This document shows, piece by piece, positions 1 through 7,961 of a stretch of 64,000 nt of DNA (position 1 is its first letter; every line of letters starts with the position of its first letter). A program made the translations under genes and the position numbers. Origin of the DNA: Amaricoccus solimangrovi (lineage in GTDB: Bacteria > Pseudomonadota > Alphaproteobacteria > Rhodobacterales > Rhodobacteraceae); assembly GCF_006385685.1 (NCBI RefSeq), contig NZ_VFRP01000014.1, positions 47,459 to 111,458 on the forward strand, given 5' to 3'. The notes under the pieces are model-generated. The model made no database searches. It saw nothing but the letters and a program-made list of their open reading frames with translations, and had not been told where the DNA came from.

Positions 1-1
1 C

Positions 2-1129
2 CTGGTCGGCGCCGGCGCGCTCGAAGCGACGGACGAGGTGATCGAGGTGGCCGAACGCCTCGGCGCCGGCGTTGCCAAGGCGCTGCTCGGCAAGGCCGCG
101 CTGCCCGACGACCTGCCCTTCGTCACCGGCTCCATCGGGCTTCTCGGAACCGAGCCTTCGGACTGGATGATGCGCCATTGCGACACGCTGCTGATGATCG
201 GCTCGCGCTTCCCCTATTCGGAATTCCTGCCGGCGGAGGGCGACGCGCGGGGGGTGCAGATCGATCTCGATCCGACGATGCTCTCGATCCGCTACCCGAT
301 GGAGGTCGCGCTGACCGGCGACGCCGCGGCGACCCTGCGCGCGCTGATCCCGCGTCTGGAGCGCAAGGAGAAACGCGACTGGCGCGAGGATATCGAGAAG
401 CGCGTCGCGGACTGGTGGGAGGGCGTCGAGAAACGCGCGATGGAGGAGGCCGATCCGGTCAATCCGGAGCGGGTGTTCTGGGAGCTTTCCTCCCGCCTGC
501 CGGAAAACGCGATCATCTCCGCCGACAGCGGCTCCTCGGCCAACTGGTACGCGCGCGCGCTTCGGATCCGCCGCGGCATGAAGGCCTCGCTCTCGGGCAC
601 GCTCGCCACGATGTGCCCGGGCCTGCCCTACGCGCTCGCGGCGAAATTCGCCTATCCCGACCGGGTGCCGATCGCCTTCGTGGGCGATGGCGCGATGCAG
701 ATGCTCGGCATCACCGATCTCATCACCGCGTCGAAATACTGGCGCGGCTGGTCCGACCCCCGGCTCGTCGTCTGCGTGCTCAGCAACGGCGATCTCAACC
801 AGGTGACCTGGGAGTTGCGCGCGATGGCCGACAGCCCCCGGGTGCCGGAGACGCAGGACGTGCCGCGCATGGATTTCGCCGCCTACGCCGAGTTGCTGGG
901 GCTGAAGGGGATCACCGTCGACACGCCCGACGCGATCGGCGCGGCCTGGGACGCCGCGCTCGCCGCCGACCGGCCGTGCCTGATCAACGCGATCGTCGAT
1001 CCCGACGTGCCGACCCTGCCGCCGCATATCACCTGGTCGCAGGCGAAGTCCTACGCGACCGCGCTCGTCAAGGGCGATCCGGAAAGCGGCGGCATCGTGC
1101 GGCAGACGATCAAGCGGGTGCTCACCTGA
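2..1129 (+). CDS. Thiamine-diphosphate-requiring enzyme (acetolactate synthase/PoxB-like), 5' truncated by window edge
   Basis: The frame is open to the first base, so the N-terminal PYR domain lies outside the window; 375 residues remain. They cover the central nucleotide-binding-like domain and the C-terminal thiamine-diphosphate domain. The cofactor motif GDG (nt 683-691) is followed about 30 residues later by SNGDLN, the expected second half of the motif. The family decarboxylates 2-oxo acids (acetolactate synthase, pyruvate oxidase, benzoylformate or sulfopyruvate decarboxylase types). The substrate cannot be told from this part. It ends 9 bp before an enolase-superfamily gene on the same strand, so the two probably share a transcript. 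An internal GTG at nt 38 is not taken as the start because the conserved fold continues upstream of it. Confidence 0.85.
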   Translation: MVGAGALEATDEVIEVAERLGAGVAKALLGKAALPDDLPFVTGSIGLLGTEPSDWMMRHCDTLLMIGSRFPYSEFLPAEGDARGVQIDLDPTMLSIRYPMEVALTGDAAATLRALIPRLERKEKRDWREDIEKRVADWWEGVEKRAMEEADPVNPERVFWELSSRLPENAIISADSGSSANWYARALRIRRGMKASLSGTLATMCPGLPYALAAKFAYPDRVPIAFVGDGAMQMLGITDLITASKYWRGWSDPRLVVCVLSNGDLNQVTWELRAMADSPRVPETQDVPRMDFAAYAELLGLKGITVDTPDAIGAAWDAALAADRPCLINAIVDPDVPTLPPHITWSQAKSYATALVKGDPESGGIVRQTIKRVLT

Positions 1130-1138
1130 GCGCCCGCC

Positions 1139-2239
1139 ATGGCCGGCGACATGAGCCGCGCGCCGATCCGGAGCGTTCGCGCGCGCGCCTTCACGATCCC
1201 GACGGATGCCCCGGAATCGGACGGCACGCTCGAATGGCGGGAGACGACGCTGGTGCTGGCGGAGATCGAGGCCGGCGGCATGCGCGGTCTCGGCTATACC
1301 TATTCCGACGCCTCGGCCGGGAAGCTGATCGAGGACAAGCTGGCGGAGGCGCTGCGGGGCGAGGACGCGCTCGACATCCGCGCGCGCTGGACGGCGATGC
1401 GGGACCGGACGCGCAACCTCGGCCAGACCGGCCTCGCCGCCACGGCGATCTCGGCGGTCGACAACGCGCTCTGGGACCTCAAGGGAAAGCTGCTCGGCCT
1501 GCCGGTCGCGGCGCTCGTCGGGCGCGCGCGGCGCGAGATCCGCGCCTATGGTTCGGGCGGCTTCACCTCCTATGACGACGCCCGCCTCGCCGCGCAGCTG
1601 GGCGGCTGGGCGGAGCAGGGATGTTTCGCCGTCAAGATGAAGGTGGGCCGGAAGCCGGGGGAGGATCGTCGCCGGATGCGCGTCGCGCGGGAGGCCATCG
1701 GCGCCGGAACCGGGCTCTTCATCGACGCCAACGGCGCCTTCGACCGGAAATCCGCGCTCGCCTTCGCCGAGGCCGCGGGCGGGTTCTGCGCGCGCTGGTT
1801 CGAGGAGCCGGTCTCGTCGAACGATCTCGCGGGGCTGAGGCTGCTCCGCGACCGCGCGCCGGCGGGCATGGCGATCACCACCGGCGAATACGCCTTCGCC
1901 CCCTGGACCTTCCGCGACCTGCTCGGCGCCGGCGCGGTGGACGTGCTTCAGGCCGATGCGACGCGGTGCCTCGGGATCACCGGCTTTCTCGACGCCGCCG
2001 CGCTCGCGCTCGCCCATGAAGTGCCGCTCTCCGCGCATTGCGCGCCGGCACTGCATCTGCATGCCTGTCTCGCGGCGCCGGCGGCGGCGCATCTCGAATG
2101 GTTCCACGACCATGTCCGGATCGAGGCGATGCTCTTCGACGGCGCGCCCCGCCTCGCCGCCGGCCTCCTCCGCGACAATGGCGAGCCCGGCCTTGGCCTG
2201 GCGCCGAAGGAGGCCGAACTCGCGCGTTTCGCCGTCTGA
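1139..2239 (+). CDS. Mandelate racemase/muconate lactonizing enzyme-family protein (enolase superfamily)
   Basis: The protein has 366 residues, normal for the family. The N-terminal capping domain (about 1-125) is followed by the (beta/alpha)7-beta barrel. The catalytic KxK motif of the mandelate racemase subgroup is at Lys166/Lys168. The three acidic metal ligands fit Asp196 (IDANG), Glu222 or Glu223 (FEEP) and Glu250 (TTGE). A His-rich segment SAHCAP near residue 300 could supply the acid on the other face. Such enzymes abstract a proton alpha to a carboxylate, usually in sugar-acid dehydration or racemisation. The tandem thiamine enzyme upstream would suit a two-step sugar-acid or aromatic-acid pathway, but this is inference. 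It ends 2 bp from the convergent DUF4396 gene. Confidence 0.88.
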   Translation: MAGDMSRAPIRSVRARAFTIPTDAPESDGTLEWRETTLVLAEIEAGGMRGLGYTYSDASAGKLIEDKLAEALRGEDALDIRARWTAMRDRTRNLGQTGLAATAISAVDNALWDLKGKLLGLPVAALVGRARREIRAYGSGGFTSYDDARLAAQLGGWAEQGCFAVKMKVGRKPGEDRRRMRVAREAIGAGTGLFIDANGAFDRKSALAFAEAAGGFCARWFEEPVSSNDLAGLRLLRDRAPAGMAITTGEYAFAPWTFRDLLGAGAVDVLQADATRCLGITGFLDAAALALAHEVPLSAHCAPALHLHACLAAPAAAHLEWFHDHVRIEAMLFDGAPRLAAGLLRDNGEPGLGLAPKEAELARFAV

Positions 2240-2241
2240 GG

Positions 2242-2976
2242 CTACATCTCCTCCTTCAGCCCCTTGCGGATGAGCCACCAGTTCACCGGATAGGCGGTCG
2301 CGAAGCCGCAGAGCATGGCGAGCTGCATCATGAACCAGAACTCGACCGTGGGAACCTCCAGCCGGGTCTGGAGGATGTGGCCGAAGATCCAGAAATGGGC
2401 GAGCGCCATGAAGCCGTACATCCCCACCTGCCAGGCGGTGAGCGAAAGCGCGTCGGCCTTGACCGCCTGGATCAGCCCGTCCTTCACCGAAAGGCCGCGC
2501 ATCGGCTTGATGGTGAAATACTGGAAGGCGATCCCGAGCCCGAAGGCGAAGATGTAGTCGAGGATCCAGACCGCGAAGATCTTCTCGCCGAAGAGGCTGT
2601 GCCAGCCGAACCAGACCGCGACCGCGGGGACGAGGAAGGCGAGCCATTCGGCGATCATGTCGCCGAGCGCGCAGCCCGCGCCGCAATGCGTGGCGCCCTT
2701 GCCGACCTTGGCCGGGAACGGGGTGAGCTTCTTGTTCGGCATCGGCTCGTCCCGCTCCATCGCGGGCTTGACGCGGCTCTGCGCGGCGAGCTTGCCATAG
2801 GTGTAATATCCCGCGAGCGCGATCGGCCCCGCGAAGAGCGCCGTCAGCGGCCAGACCAGGTTCATGATCCACATGTGCTGCGGATCGCGCCATTCGTCGA
2901 CGATGATGATGAGGGAGCAGCCGAAGGCCACCGCGAGCGAGATTACGGAAAGGGCGTGCAGCCAGCCTGGGACCAC
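2242..2976 (-). CDS. DUF4396 domain-containing integral membrane protein
   Basis: The 244-residue protein matches the DUF4396 pattern: two N-terminal hydrophobic helices, a soluble loop rich in Lys/Pro, then two or more C-terminal helices. The loop-helix junction carries HCGAGCALGD, a small His/Cys cluster typical of this family that could bind a metal. The biochemical function is unknown. It is a single gene on the minus strand, convergent with the enolase-family gene. A perfect 16-bp dyad lies about 80 bp upstream of its start (3055-3070). The SD on the minus strand is AGGAGGAAC just upstream of the ATG. Confidence 0.85.
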   Translation of the reverse strand: MVPGWLHALSVISLAVAFGCSLIIIVDEWRDPQHMWIMNLVWPLTALFAGPIALAGYYTYGKLAAQSRVKPAMERDEPMPNKKLTPFPAKVGKGATHCGAGCALGDMIAEWLAFLVPAVAVWFGWHSLFGEKIFAVWILDYIFAFGLGIAFQYFTIKPMRGLSVKDGLIQAVKADALSLTAWQVGMYGFMALAHFWIFGHILQTRLEVPTVEFWFMMQLAMLCGFATAYPVNWWLIRKGLKEEM

Positions 2977-3054
2977 CGGAAGTTCCTCCTGTTGCCGGGA
3001 CGGATCTGGATGCGAACCGCCCGGCCGCGCGACTGTTCCGAGAAAGTGGGGAAG

Positions 3055-3070
3055 ATATGCAAATGCATAT
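3055..3070. promoter_or_regulatory. Perfect AT-rich dyad upstream of the DUF4396 gene
   Basis: ATATGCA and TGCATAT flank a central AA, giving a 16-bp perfect inverted repeat in a region otherwise over 70% G+C. It lies 79-94 bp upstream of the minus-strand start at 2976, a plausible operator position. The cognate regulator is not identifiable from the window. Confidence 0.45.
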
Positions 3071-3120
3071 TCGCGCGGACCGCCCCTCGTCGCGCGCGGC
3101 TCCGTCCGGGTGGGGCGGGG

Positions 3121-4359
3121 TTACCGGGCCGCGGCGTCCCAGAGCGGGCGGGCCGGGGGACGTTCGAAGGTGGGACGGCCGGCCTTCCAGCCGCGGATGA
3201 CCGGGGCGACGCGGCGGACGGCCTCCGCCGGGCTCGGCGCGGCGATCAGCACGATATCGGCCGGCCCGCCCTCCCGCGGTCCGTAGGGCGCGCCGCCAAG
3301 CTGCGCGGCCGGGGCACTGGTCACCATGTCGAAGGCGGCCGCGAGATCGGCCTCGCGCGAGAGCTGCGCGACATTGGCATAGAGGTTCGCCATCCGGCAG
3401 AGCGAAGCGTCGCCATAGGGGGTGAAGGGATTGAGGATGTTGTTGCTCGCGACCGCGGTCCGGACGCCGAGCGCCCGGAGCCGGGGCAGCGGGGCGAGGC
3501 CGCGCGGCACCAGCCGGTCGCGGTCGCGTCCGAGCAGGAAGAGATCGGTGGCGGGCAGGGCGGTGACGGCGATCCCGGCGTCGGCGAGCATCCGGCCGAG
3601 CGCGGTGACCTCCTCCGGCCCCATCGCCGAGAGCTTGGTCGCATGGCCGACCGAGACGCGGCCCTGCCAGCCGTGCCGGCGGGTCAGCGCCGCGATTTCC
3701 GGCAGCGCGGCGCCACGCGGCTCGAGGTCGAAATCGACATGGAAATCGACGGGCACGTCGTGGGCGACCGCGAGATCGAAGATCGCCGCCAGATGCGCGG
3801 CGGGATCGGGATCGGTGTAGGGGCAGCCGCCGACGGAGGTGGCGCCCCGGTCGAGCGCCGCGGCGAGCAGCCGGAGCGTCTCCGGCTCGCGCGTCGTCCC
3901 TTCCTGGGCGAAGGCGCAGAGGTCGATGTCGAGCGCGGGCGCCATCGCCGCCCTGACCTCGATCAGCGCCCGGAAGGCGCGGTCGCCCACCCGCGGGTCG
4001 AGTTCGACGAAGCTCCGGAGCCGGGTGGTGCCCTGGAGCACCGCGAGACGCGCCACCTCCGCCGCCCGCGCCGCGACGTCCTCGACGGTGAACTCCGCCT
4101 TGGCGGCGGCGGTCAGGCGGACCGCCTCGGCGAGCGTGCCCTCCTCCGGCGCGCAGCGGTCGAGGAGCAGGGCCTTGTCGAGATGGATGTGGCAGTCGAC
4201 GAACCCGCCGAAGGCGAGCGCGCCCTTCGCCGCGACGCGGGGCGCGCGCGCCACGATCTTCCGGGCGATCGCGCGGATGCGTCCCGCGCCCACGGCGATG
4301 TCCCAGAGCCCCGGCCGCTCCGCCAGCCGCGCGCCGGAGATGACGAAATCGAGGCTCAT
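3121..4359 (-). CDS. Amidohydrolase, cytosine deaminase-like
   Basis: A 412-residue metal-dependent hydrolase. It has the N-terminal beta-sandwich typical of amidohydrolases, then the barrel metal motif HIHLDK (CHIHLDKALL, nt about 4175-4200). Further motifs are FHVDFD and VGHATKLSAM, which match the FHxDE and GH elements of the cytosine deaminase/CodA family, and a late ATDLFLLGR strand carrying the conserved Asp. The family deaminates or hydrolyses cyclic amides in the cytoplasm; the exact substrate is not determined. Downstream of the LacI gene on the same strand, with 105 bp between. The ribosome-binding site GGGAAGG at about 4381-4387 (minus strand) is inside a strong hairpin. Confidence 0.85.
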   Translation of the reverse strand: MSLDFVISGARLAERPGLWDIAVGAGRIRAIARKIVARAPRVAAKGALAFGGFVDCHIHLDKALLLDRCAPEEGTLAEAVRLTAAAKAEFTVEDVAARAAEVARLAVLQGTTRLRSFVELDPRVGDRAFRALIEVRAAMAPALDIDLCAFAQEGTTREPETLRLLAAALDRGATSVGGCPYTDPDPAAHLAAIFDLAVAHDVPVDFHVDFDLEPRGAALPEIAALTRRHGWQGRVSVGHATKLSAMGPEEVTALGRMLADAGIAVTALPATDLFLLGRDRDRLVPRGLAPLPRLRALGVRTAVASNNILNPFTPYGDASLCRMANLYANVAQLSREADLAAAFDMVTSAPAAQLGGAPYGPREGGPADIVLIAAPSPAEAVRRVAPVIRGWKAGRPTFERPPARPLWDAAAR

Positions 4360-4362
4360 CCG

Positions 4363-4390
4363 CCGCCTTCCCGTCCGGCGGGGAAGGCGG
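4363..4390 (-). promoter_or_regulatory. Hairpin occluding the Shine-Dalgarno of the amidohydrolase gene
   Basis: A perfect 10-bp stem (4363-4372 with 4381-4390) with an 8-nt loop lies directly before the start at 4359. On the minus-strand RNA the 3' arm contains the purine-rich GGGAAGGCGG, the likely ribosome-binding site. No U-tract follows, so an intrinsic terminator for the LacI gene is less likely than a leader structure. Confidence 0.4.
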
Positions 4391-4464
4391 TGGCGCGGTG
4401 AGGGGCGGGCGGTTCCATGCCGGGCATCATGCCACGCTCCCGCGCCAAGTCGATGGGGCGGGGA

Positions 4465-5508
4465 TCACGCGTCGGGCGGGACGTCGATGCGCTGGAGCTC
4501 GCCCGGCGGGACGCCGGCCAGCGTGCGCGTGACGGCGTCGGCGAGGAAGGCGCCGGCGGCGCGGAAATCCTCGTGGATGACCACGGTCTGGCGCCGGAAC
4601 TTCTCCATCATGTGGAAGGAATCCTTCACCGCGAGGTCGAAGTCGCGCCCGATCTCGAACCCGGCGGCCTCGGCGCCGCTGATGACGGCGATGGCCGCGC
4701 TGGCCGAGCCGCAGACGAAGCCGTCCGGGCGCCGGCGGGCCGAGCGCATCATCCGGCCCACCTCCGCCTCGATCGCCTCGTGGGCGCTGTCGATCGTGAC
4801 CTCGCGGATCGGGATCTCGGTCAGGTCGAGCCGATCCAGCGCGCGGGCGAAGCCGGTGGACATGTGCTGGCAGTAGGTCAGGTTCGCCGGCGGCGGCAGC
4901 AGGGCCAGACGCTCGCGGCCGCGCGCGGCGAGCCGCCGGACGGCGATCTCGGCGTAGCGCTCGTTGTCGAAGTCGAAATAGGGGTGGACGATGTCCATCG
5001 CCGTGCGGCCGTGGGTAGCGAAGGGAAAGCCGCGCTCGCGCAGGTAGCGCACGCGGGGGTCCTCCGGTTCGATTCGGGAAAAGATCACGCCGTCGGCGGA
5101 GCCGGTCTCGACGATGTAGCGCACGGGTCCGAGCGGATCGGTGCGCGGGTCGTATGGGGTCACGATCAGATGGTAGGGCGTGCCGGCGAGCCGCTCCGAG
5201 ATGCCGTGGACGAGATGGGGCGTGAGGCCGAGCACCTCGGTCTCGACCGACAGGATGAGGCTGATCACGTTGGTCTTGCCGGTGCGCAGCCTGACGCCGG
5301 CGCGGTTCGGCCGGTAGCCGATCTGCCCGGCGACGAGCCGCACGCGCTCCTTCGTCGCCTGCCCGATGTCGGGCGCGTCGTTGAGCGCGCGCGACACCGT
5401 GGTGACGCCGAGGCCGGTCATGTAGGCGATCGTTCTCAGCGTGGGCCGCCCCTTCGCGCCCCCGGGCCTCGGTCCGCCGCCCTGTCCGTCTTCCGCCATC
5501 TCCGCCAT
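4465..5508 (-). CDS. LacI-family transcriptional regulator
   Basis: With the start at 5508 the protein has 347 residues. An N-terminal HTH (about 23-45, RTIAYMTGLGVTTVSRALN) is followed by a periplasmic-binding-like sugar sensor domain. I chose 5508 rather than the in-frame ATG at 5655 because the extra 49 residues show no domain and would cover the promoter region. It is divergent from a sugar ABC/beta-mannosidase operon that starts at 5772, so that operon is the likely target. Two near-identical operator-like 13-mers lie in the shared region. The C-terminal sensor should bind the imported sugar or a derivative. Confidence 0.9.
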   Translation of the reverse strand: MAEMAEDGQGGGPRPGGAKGRPTLRTIAYMTGLGVTTVSRALNDAPDIGQATKERVRLVAGQIGYRPNRAGVRLRTGKTNVISLILSVETEVLGLTPHLVHGISERLAGTPYHLIVTPYDPRTDPLGPVRYIVETGSADGVIFSRIEPEDPRVRYLRERGFPFATHGRTAMDIVHPYFDFDNERYAEIAVRRLAARGRERLALLPPPANLTYCQHMSTGFARALDRLDLTEIPIREVTIDSAHEAIEAEVGRMMRSARRRPDGFVCGSASAAIAVISGAEAAGFEIGRDFDLAVKDSFHMMEKFRRQTVVIHEDFRAAGAFLADAVTRTLAGVPPGELQRIDVPPDA

Positions 5509-5558
5509 CCAGTCCTGCCGAATCGCAGGATAGCCCAGCCGCGCGGCGGGTACAAATC

Positions 5559-5571
5559 TGAAACGATACAG
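5559..5571. promoter_or_regulatory. Operator-like 13-mer, copy 1
   Basis: TGAAACGATACAG is an imperfect dyad with the central CG typical of LacI-family operators. It matches the second copy at 5736-5748 at 11 of 13 positions in the same orientation. It lies 51 bp upstream of the LacI start, so it may serve autoregulation. Confidence 0.45.
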
Positions 5572-5630
5572 TAAACCCGGAGGCAGGGTGGATATGGCGA
5601 AAACCGGTCCGGGTGAGTCCGGTGACTCCG

Positions 5631-5660
5631 TATATAATGCACTGTTTATGCACATATAAA
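5631..5660. promoter_or_regulatory. AT-rich core promoter region between the divergent LacI and ABC genes
   Basis: This is the most AT-rich stretch of the divergent region. It contains a perfect TATAAT (5633-5638) on the plus strand and TATA-type elements readable on the minus strand. ATGCAC is directly repeated with an 11-bp period (5637-5642, 5648-5653). No convincing -35 box precedes the TATAAT. Confidence 0.4.
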
Positions 5661-5735
5661 TCCGAAATTATTCCCGGAGCGAGGATCGGTCGCTTCAGGC
5701 GACGGCGAAAAAGATAGCGCGATGGGTACCGATCC

Positions 5736-5748
5736 TGTAACGATGCAG
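5736..5748. promoter_or_regulatory. Operator-like 13-mer, copy 2
   Basis: TGTAACGATGCAG differs at two positions from the copy at 5559-5571. It lies 24 bp before the first gene of the mannoside ABC operon, between the putative promoter and the ribosome-binding site, where a repressor would block transcription. Confidence 0.45.
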
Positions 5749-5771
5749 AAAAACATACCGGGAGGCTACAG

Positions 5772-7001
5772 ATGAAAAGACGCGCTCTTGCCGCGATGCT
5801 CACGGGTTCCGTCGCGCTGCCCTGGGCGGCGTCGGCCGCGGATCTCGAGGTCACGCACTGGTGGACCTCGGGGGGCGAGGCGGCGGCGGTCGCCGAATTC
5901 GCCAAGGCGTTCGACGCCACGGGCAATCATTGGGTGGACGGCGCCATCGCGGGGTCGGGCGAGACCGCGCGCTCCATCATGGTGAGCCGGATCACCGGCG
6001 GCGACCCGATGGGCGCGACCCAGTTCAACCATGGCCGCCAGGCCGAGGAACTGGTCGCCGCCGGGCTGATGCGCGACCTCGACGCCGTGGCCGAGGCGCA
6101 GGACTGGAAGAGCGTGATCAACCCGCCCTCGCTGCTCGAGAGCTGCATGCTCGACGGGCACCTCTACTGCATCCCGGTCAATATCCACTCCTGGCAGTGG
6201 CTCTGGCTGTCGAACCAGGCCTTCGCCGATGCCGGCGTGCCTGTCCCGGCCAATTGGGAGGAATTCGTCGCGGCGGCGCCCGCGCTCCAGAAGGCCGGGA
6301 AGATCCCGCTCGCCGTCGGACAGCAGGGCTGGCAGATGACGGGCATCTTCAACGACCTGCTGCTCGGGCTCGGCGGCAAGGACCTCTATCTCAAGGTCTA
6401 CGACGAGAAGGACGCCGAGGTGGCCGGGGGCGCCGACGTGGCGAAGGTCTTCAAGGCGCTCGACGACGCGCGGACCCTCTCCAAGGGCTCCAACGTGCAG
6501 AGCTGGAACGAGGCCACCGCGATGGTGATCTCGGGCAAGGCCGGCGGCCAGGTGATGGGCGACTGGGCGCAGGGCGAGTTCCAGGTCGCGGGCAAGGTCG
6601 CGGGCACCGACTACACCTGCCTGCCGGGCCTTGGCGAGGCGCGGTACATCACCACGGGCGGCGACTCCTTCTACTTCCCGGCGCTCGACGATCCGGAAAA
6701 GTCCAAGGCGCAGGAAGTGCTGGCCGAGGTCATCCTGTCGCCGGAGACGCAGGTGGCGTTCAATCTCAAGAAGGGGTCGCTGCCGGTGCGGGGCGACGTC
6801 GATCTCGCCGCCGCGAACGACTGCATGAAGAAGGGCCTCGCCATCCTCAAGGAAGGCAACGTGCTGAAGAGCACGGACGAGCTCATCAGCCCGGATACCA
6901 CCACGCAGCTCAACGACCTGATGAGCGAGTTCTTCGCCGAGTCGATGACGGCGGAGGACGCGCAGAAGCGCTTCGCCGGGCTGATCGAAAGCGCCGACTG
7001 A
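5772..7001 (+). CDS. Carbohydrate ABC transporter substrate-binding protein (glucose/mannose type)
   Basis: A 409-residue periplasmic protein with a Sec signal peptide (KRR n-region, hydrophobic core, cleavage near AASA-ADLEV). The mature part begins with LEVTHWWTSGGE, typical of cluster B sugar-binding proteins of the glucose/mannose GtsA type. SD GGGAGG is at 5759-5764. First gene of an operon whose later genes include two permeases, an ATPase and a beta-mannosidase, so the ligand is probably a mannose-containing or related glycoside. A perfect GC hairpin follows the stop, as is common after highly expressed binding-protein genes. Confidence 0.92.
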   Translation: MKRRALAAMLTGSVALPWAASAADLEVTHWWTSGGEAAAVAEFAKAFDATGNHWVDGAIAGSGETARSIMVSRITGGDPMGATQFNHGRQAEELVAAGLMRDLDAVAEAQDWKSVINPPSLLESCMLDGHLYCIPVNIHSWQWLWLSNQAFADAGVPVPANWEEFVAAAPALQKAGKIPLAVGQQGWQMTGIFNDLLLGLGGKDLYLKVYDEKDAEVAGGADVAKVFKALDDARTLSKGSNVQSWNEATAMVISGKAGGQVMGDWAQGEFQVAGKVAGTDYTCLPGLGEARYITTGGDSFYFPALDDPEKSKAQEVLAEVILSPETQVAFNLKKGSLPVRGDVDLAAANDCMKKGLAILKEGNVLKSTDELISPDTTTQLNDLMSEFFAESMTAEDAQKRFAGLIESAD

Positions 7002-7010
7002 CTCTGCCAT

Positions 7011-7035
7011 GCCGGCCCCGGGGCGCGGGGCCGGC
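7011..7035 (+). terminator. GC-rich hairpin after the binding-protein gene
   Basis: A perfect 9-bp stem GCCGGCCCC/GGGGCCGGC with a 7-nt loop begins 9 bases after the stop codon, followed by CCTTT. It probably stabilises the 5' mRNA segment or partly terminates transcription, so the binding protein exceeds the membrane components. Confidence 0.55.
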
Positions 7036-7067
7036 CCTTTCCGGAACAGACCGAAGGGGGGACAGCC

Positions 7068-7961
7068 ATGTCCGCGGACGGGCCGCCTGGCCGGCTATTC
7101 AAGAACATCAGCGCGAAGATCGCGTCGATCCCGATGATCCTGACGGCGGTCGTCGTGTTCCTCGGCGGCACGCTCTGGACGGTAATCTATTCCTTCACCG
7201 ACTCGAAGCTGCTGCCCCGGCTCAACTTCGTCGGCCTCGCGCAGTACGAGCGGTTGTGGTCGACGCCGCGCTGGATCGTCTCGATCGAGAACCTCGCGAT
7301 CTACGGCATTCTCAGCCTGATCTTCTCCTTCGTGATCGGCTTCCTGCTCGCCGCGCTGCTCGACCAGCAGATCCGGTTCGAGAACACGTTCCGCACCATC
7401 TTCCTCTATCCCTTCGCGCTCAGCTTCATCGTCACCGGCCTCGTCTGGCAGTGGATCCTGAACCCGGATTTCGGCCTCCAGCACATCATCCGGGGGTTGG
7501 GCTGGGAGAATTTCACCTTCAACCCGCTCTACGACGCGCGCCTCGTGATGTTCGGCATCGTGCTCGCCGGGCTCTGGCAGGGGACCGGGCTCATCATGTG
7601 CCTGATGCTGGCGGGCCTGCGCGGCATCGACGAGGACATCTGGAAGGCGGCGCGGGTCGAGGGGATCCCGACCTGGAAGACCTATCTCTTCATCGTCATC
7701 CCGATGATGCGGCCGGTCTTCGTCACCACGCTCGTCATCGTCATGGCCGGCATCGTGAAGCTCTACGATCTCGTCGTCGCGATGACGGCCGGGGGCCCGG
7801 GGACCGCCTCCGAGGTCCCGGCGAAATACGTCTACGAGTTCATGTTCCGCGCCCAGAACCTCGGCCAGGGCTTCGCCGCCTCGACGATGATGCTGCTCAG
7901 CGTCGCGGTTGTCGTCATCCCCTGGGCCTATCTCGAATTCGGAGGGAAGCGCCGTGGCTAA
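7068..7961 (+). CDS. Sugar ABC transporter permease (MalF/GtsB-like)
   Basis: 297 residues with six predicted membrane spans. The cytoplasmic EAA loop (EDIWKAARVEGIPTW, from about residue 189) contacts the ATPase. The SD GGGGGGAC lies just before the ATG. It overlaps the next permease gene by 8 bp. It should pair with that protein to form the inner-membrane channel for the substrate delivered by the binding protein at 5772. Confidence 0.92.
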   Translation: MSADGPPGRLFKNISAKIASIPMILTAVVVFLGGTLWTVIYSFTDSKLLPRLNFVGLAQYERLWSTPRWIVSIENLAIYGILSLIFSFVIGFLLAALLDQQIRFENTFRTIFLYPFALSFIVTGLVWQWILNPDFGLQHIIRGLGWENFTFNPLYDARLVMFGIVLAGLWQGTGLIMCLMLAGLRGIDEDIWKAARVEGIPTWKTYLFIVIPMMRPVFVTTLVIVMAGIVKLYDLVVAMTAGGPGTASEVPAKYVYEFMFRAQNLGQGFAASTMMLLSVAVVVIPWAYLEFGGKRRG

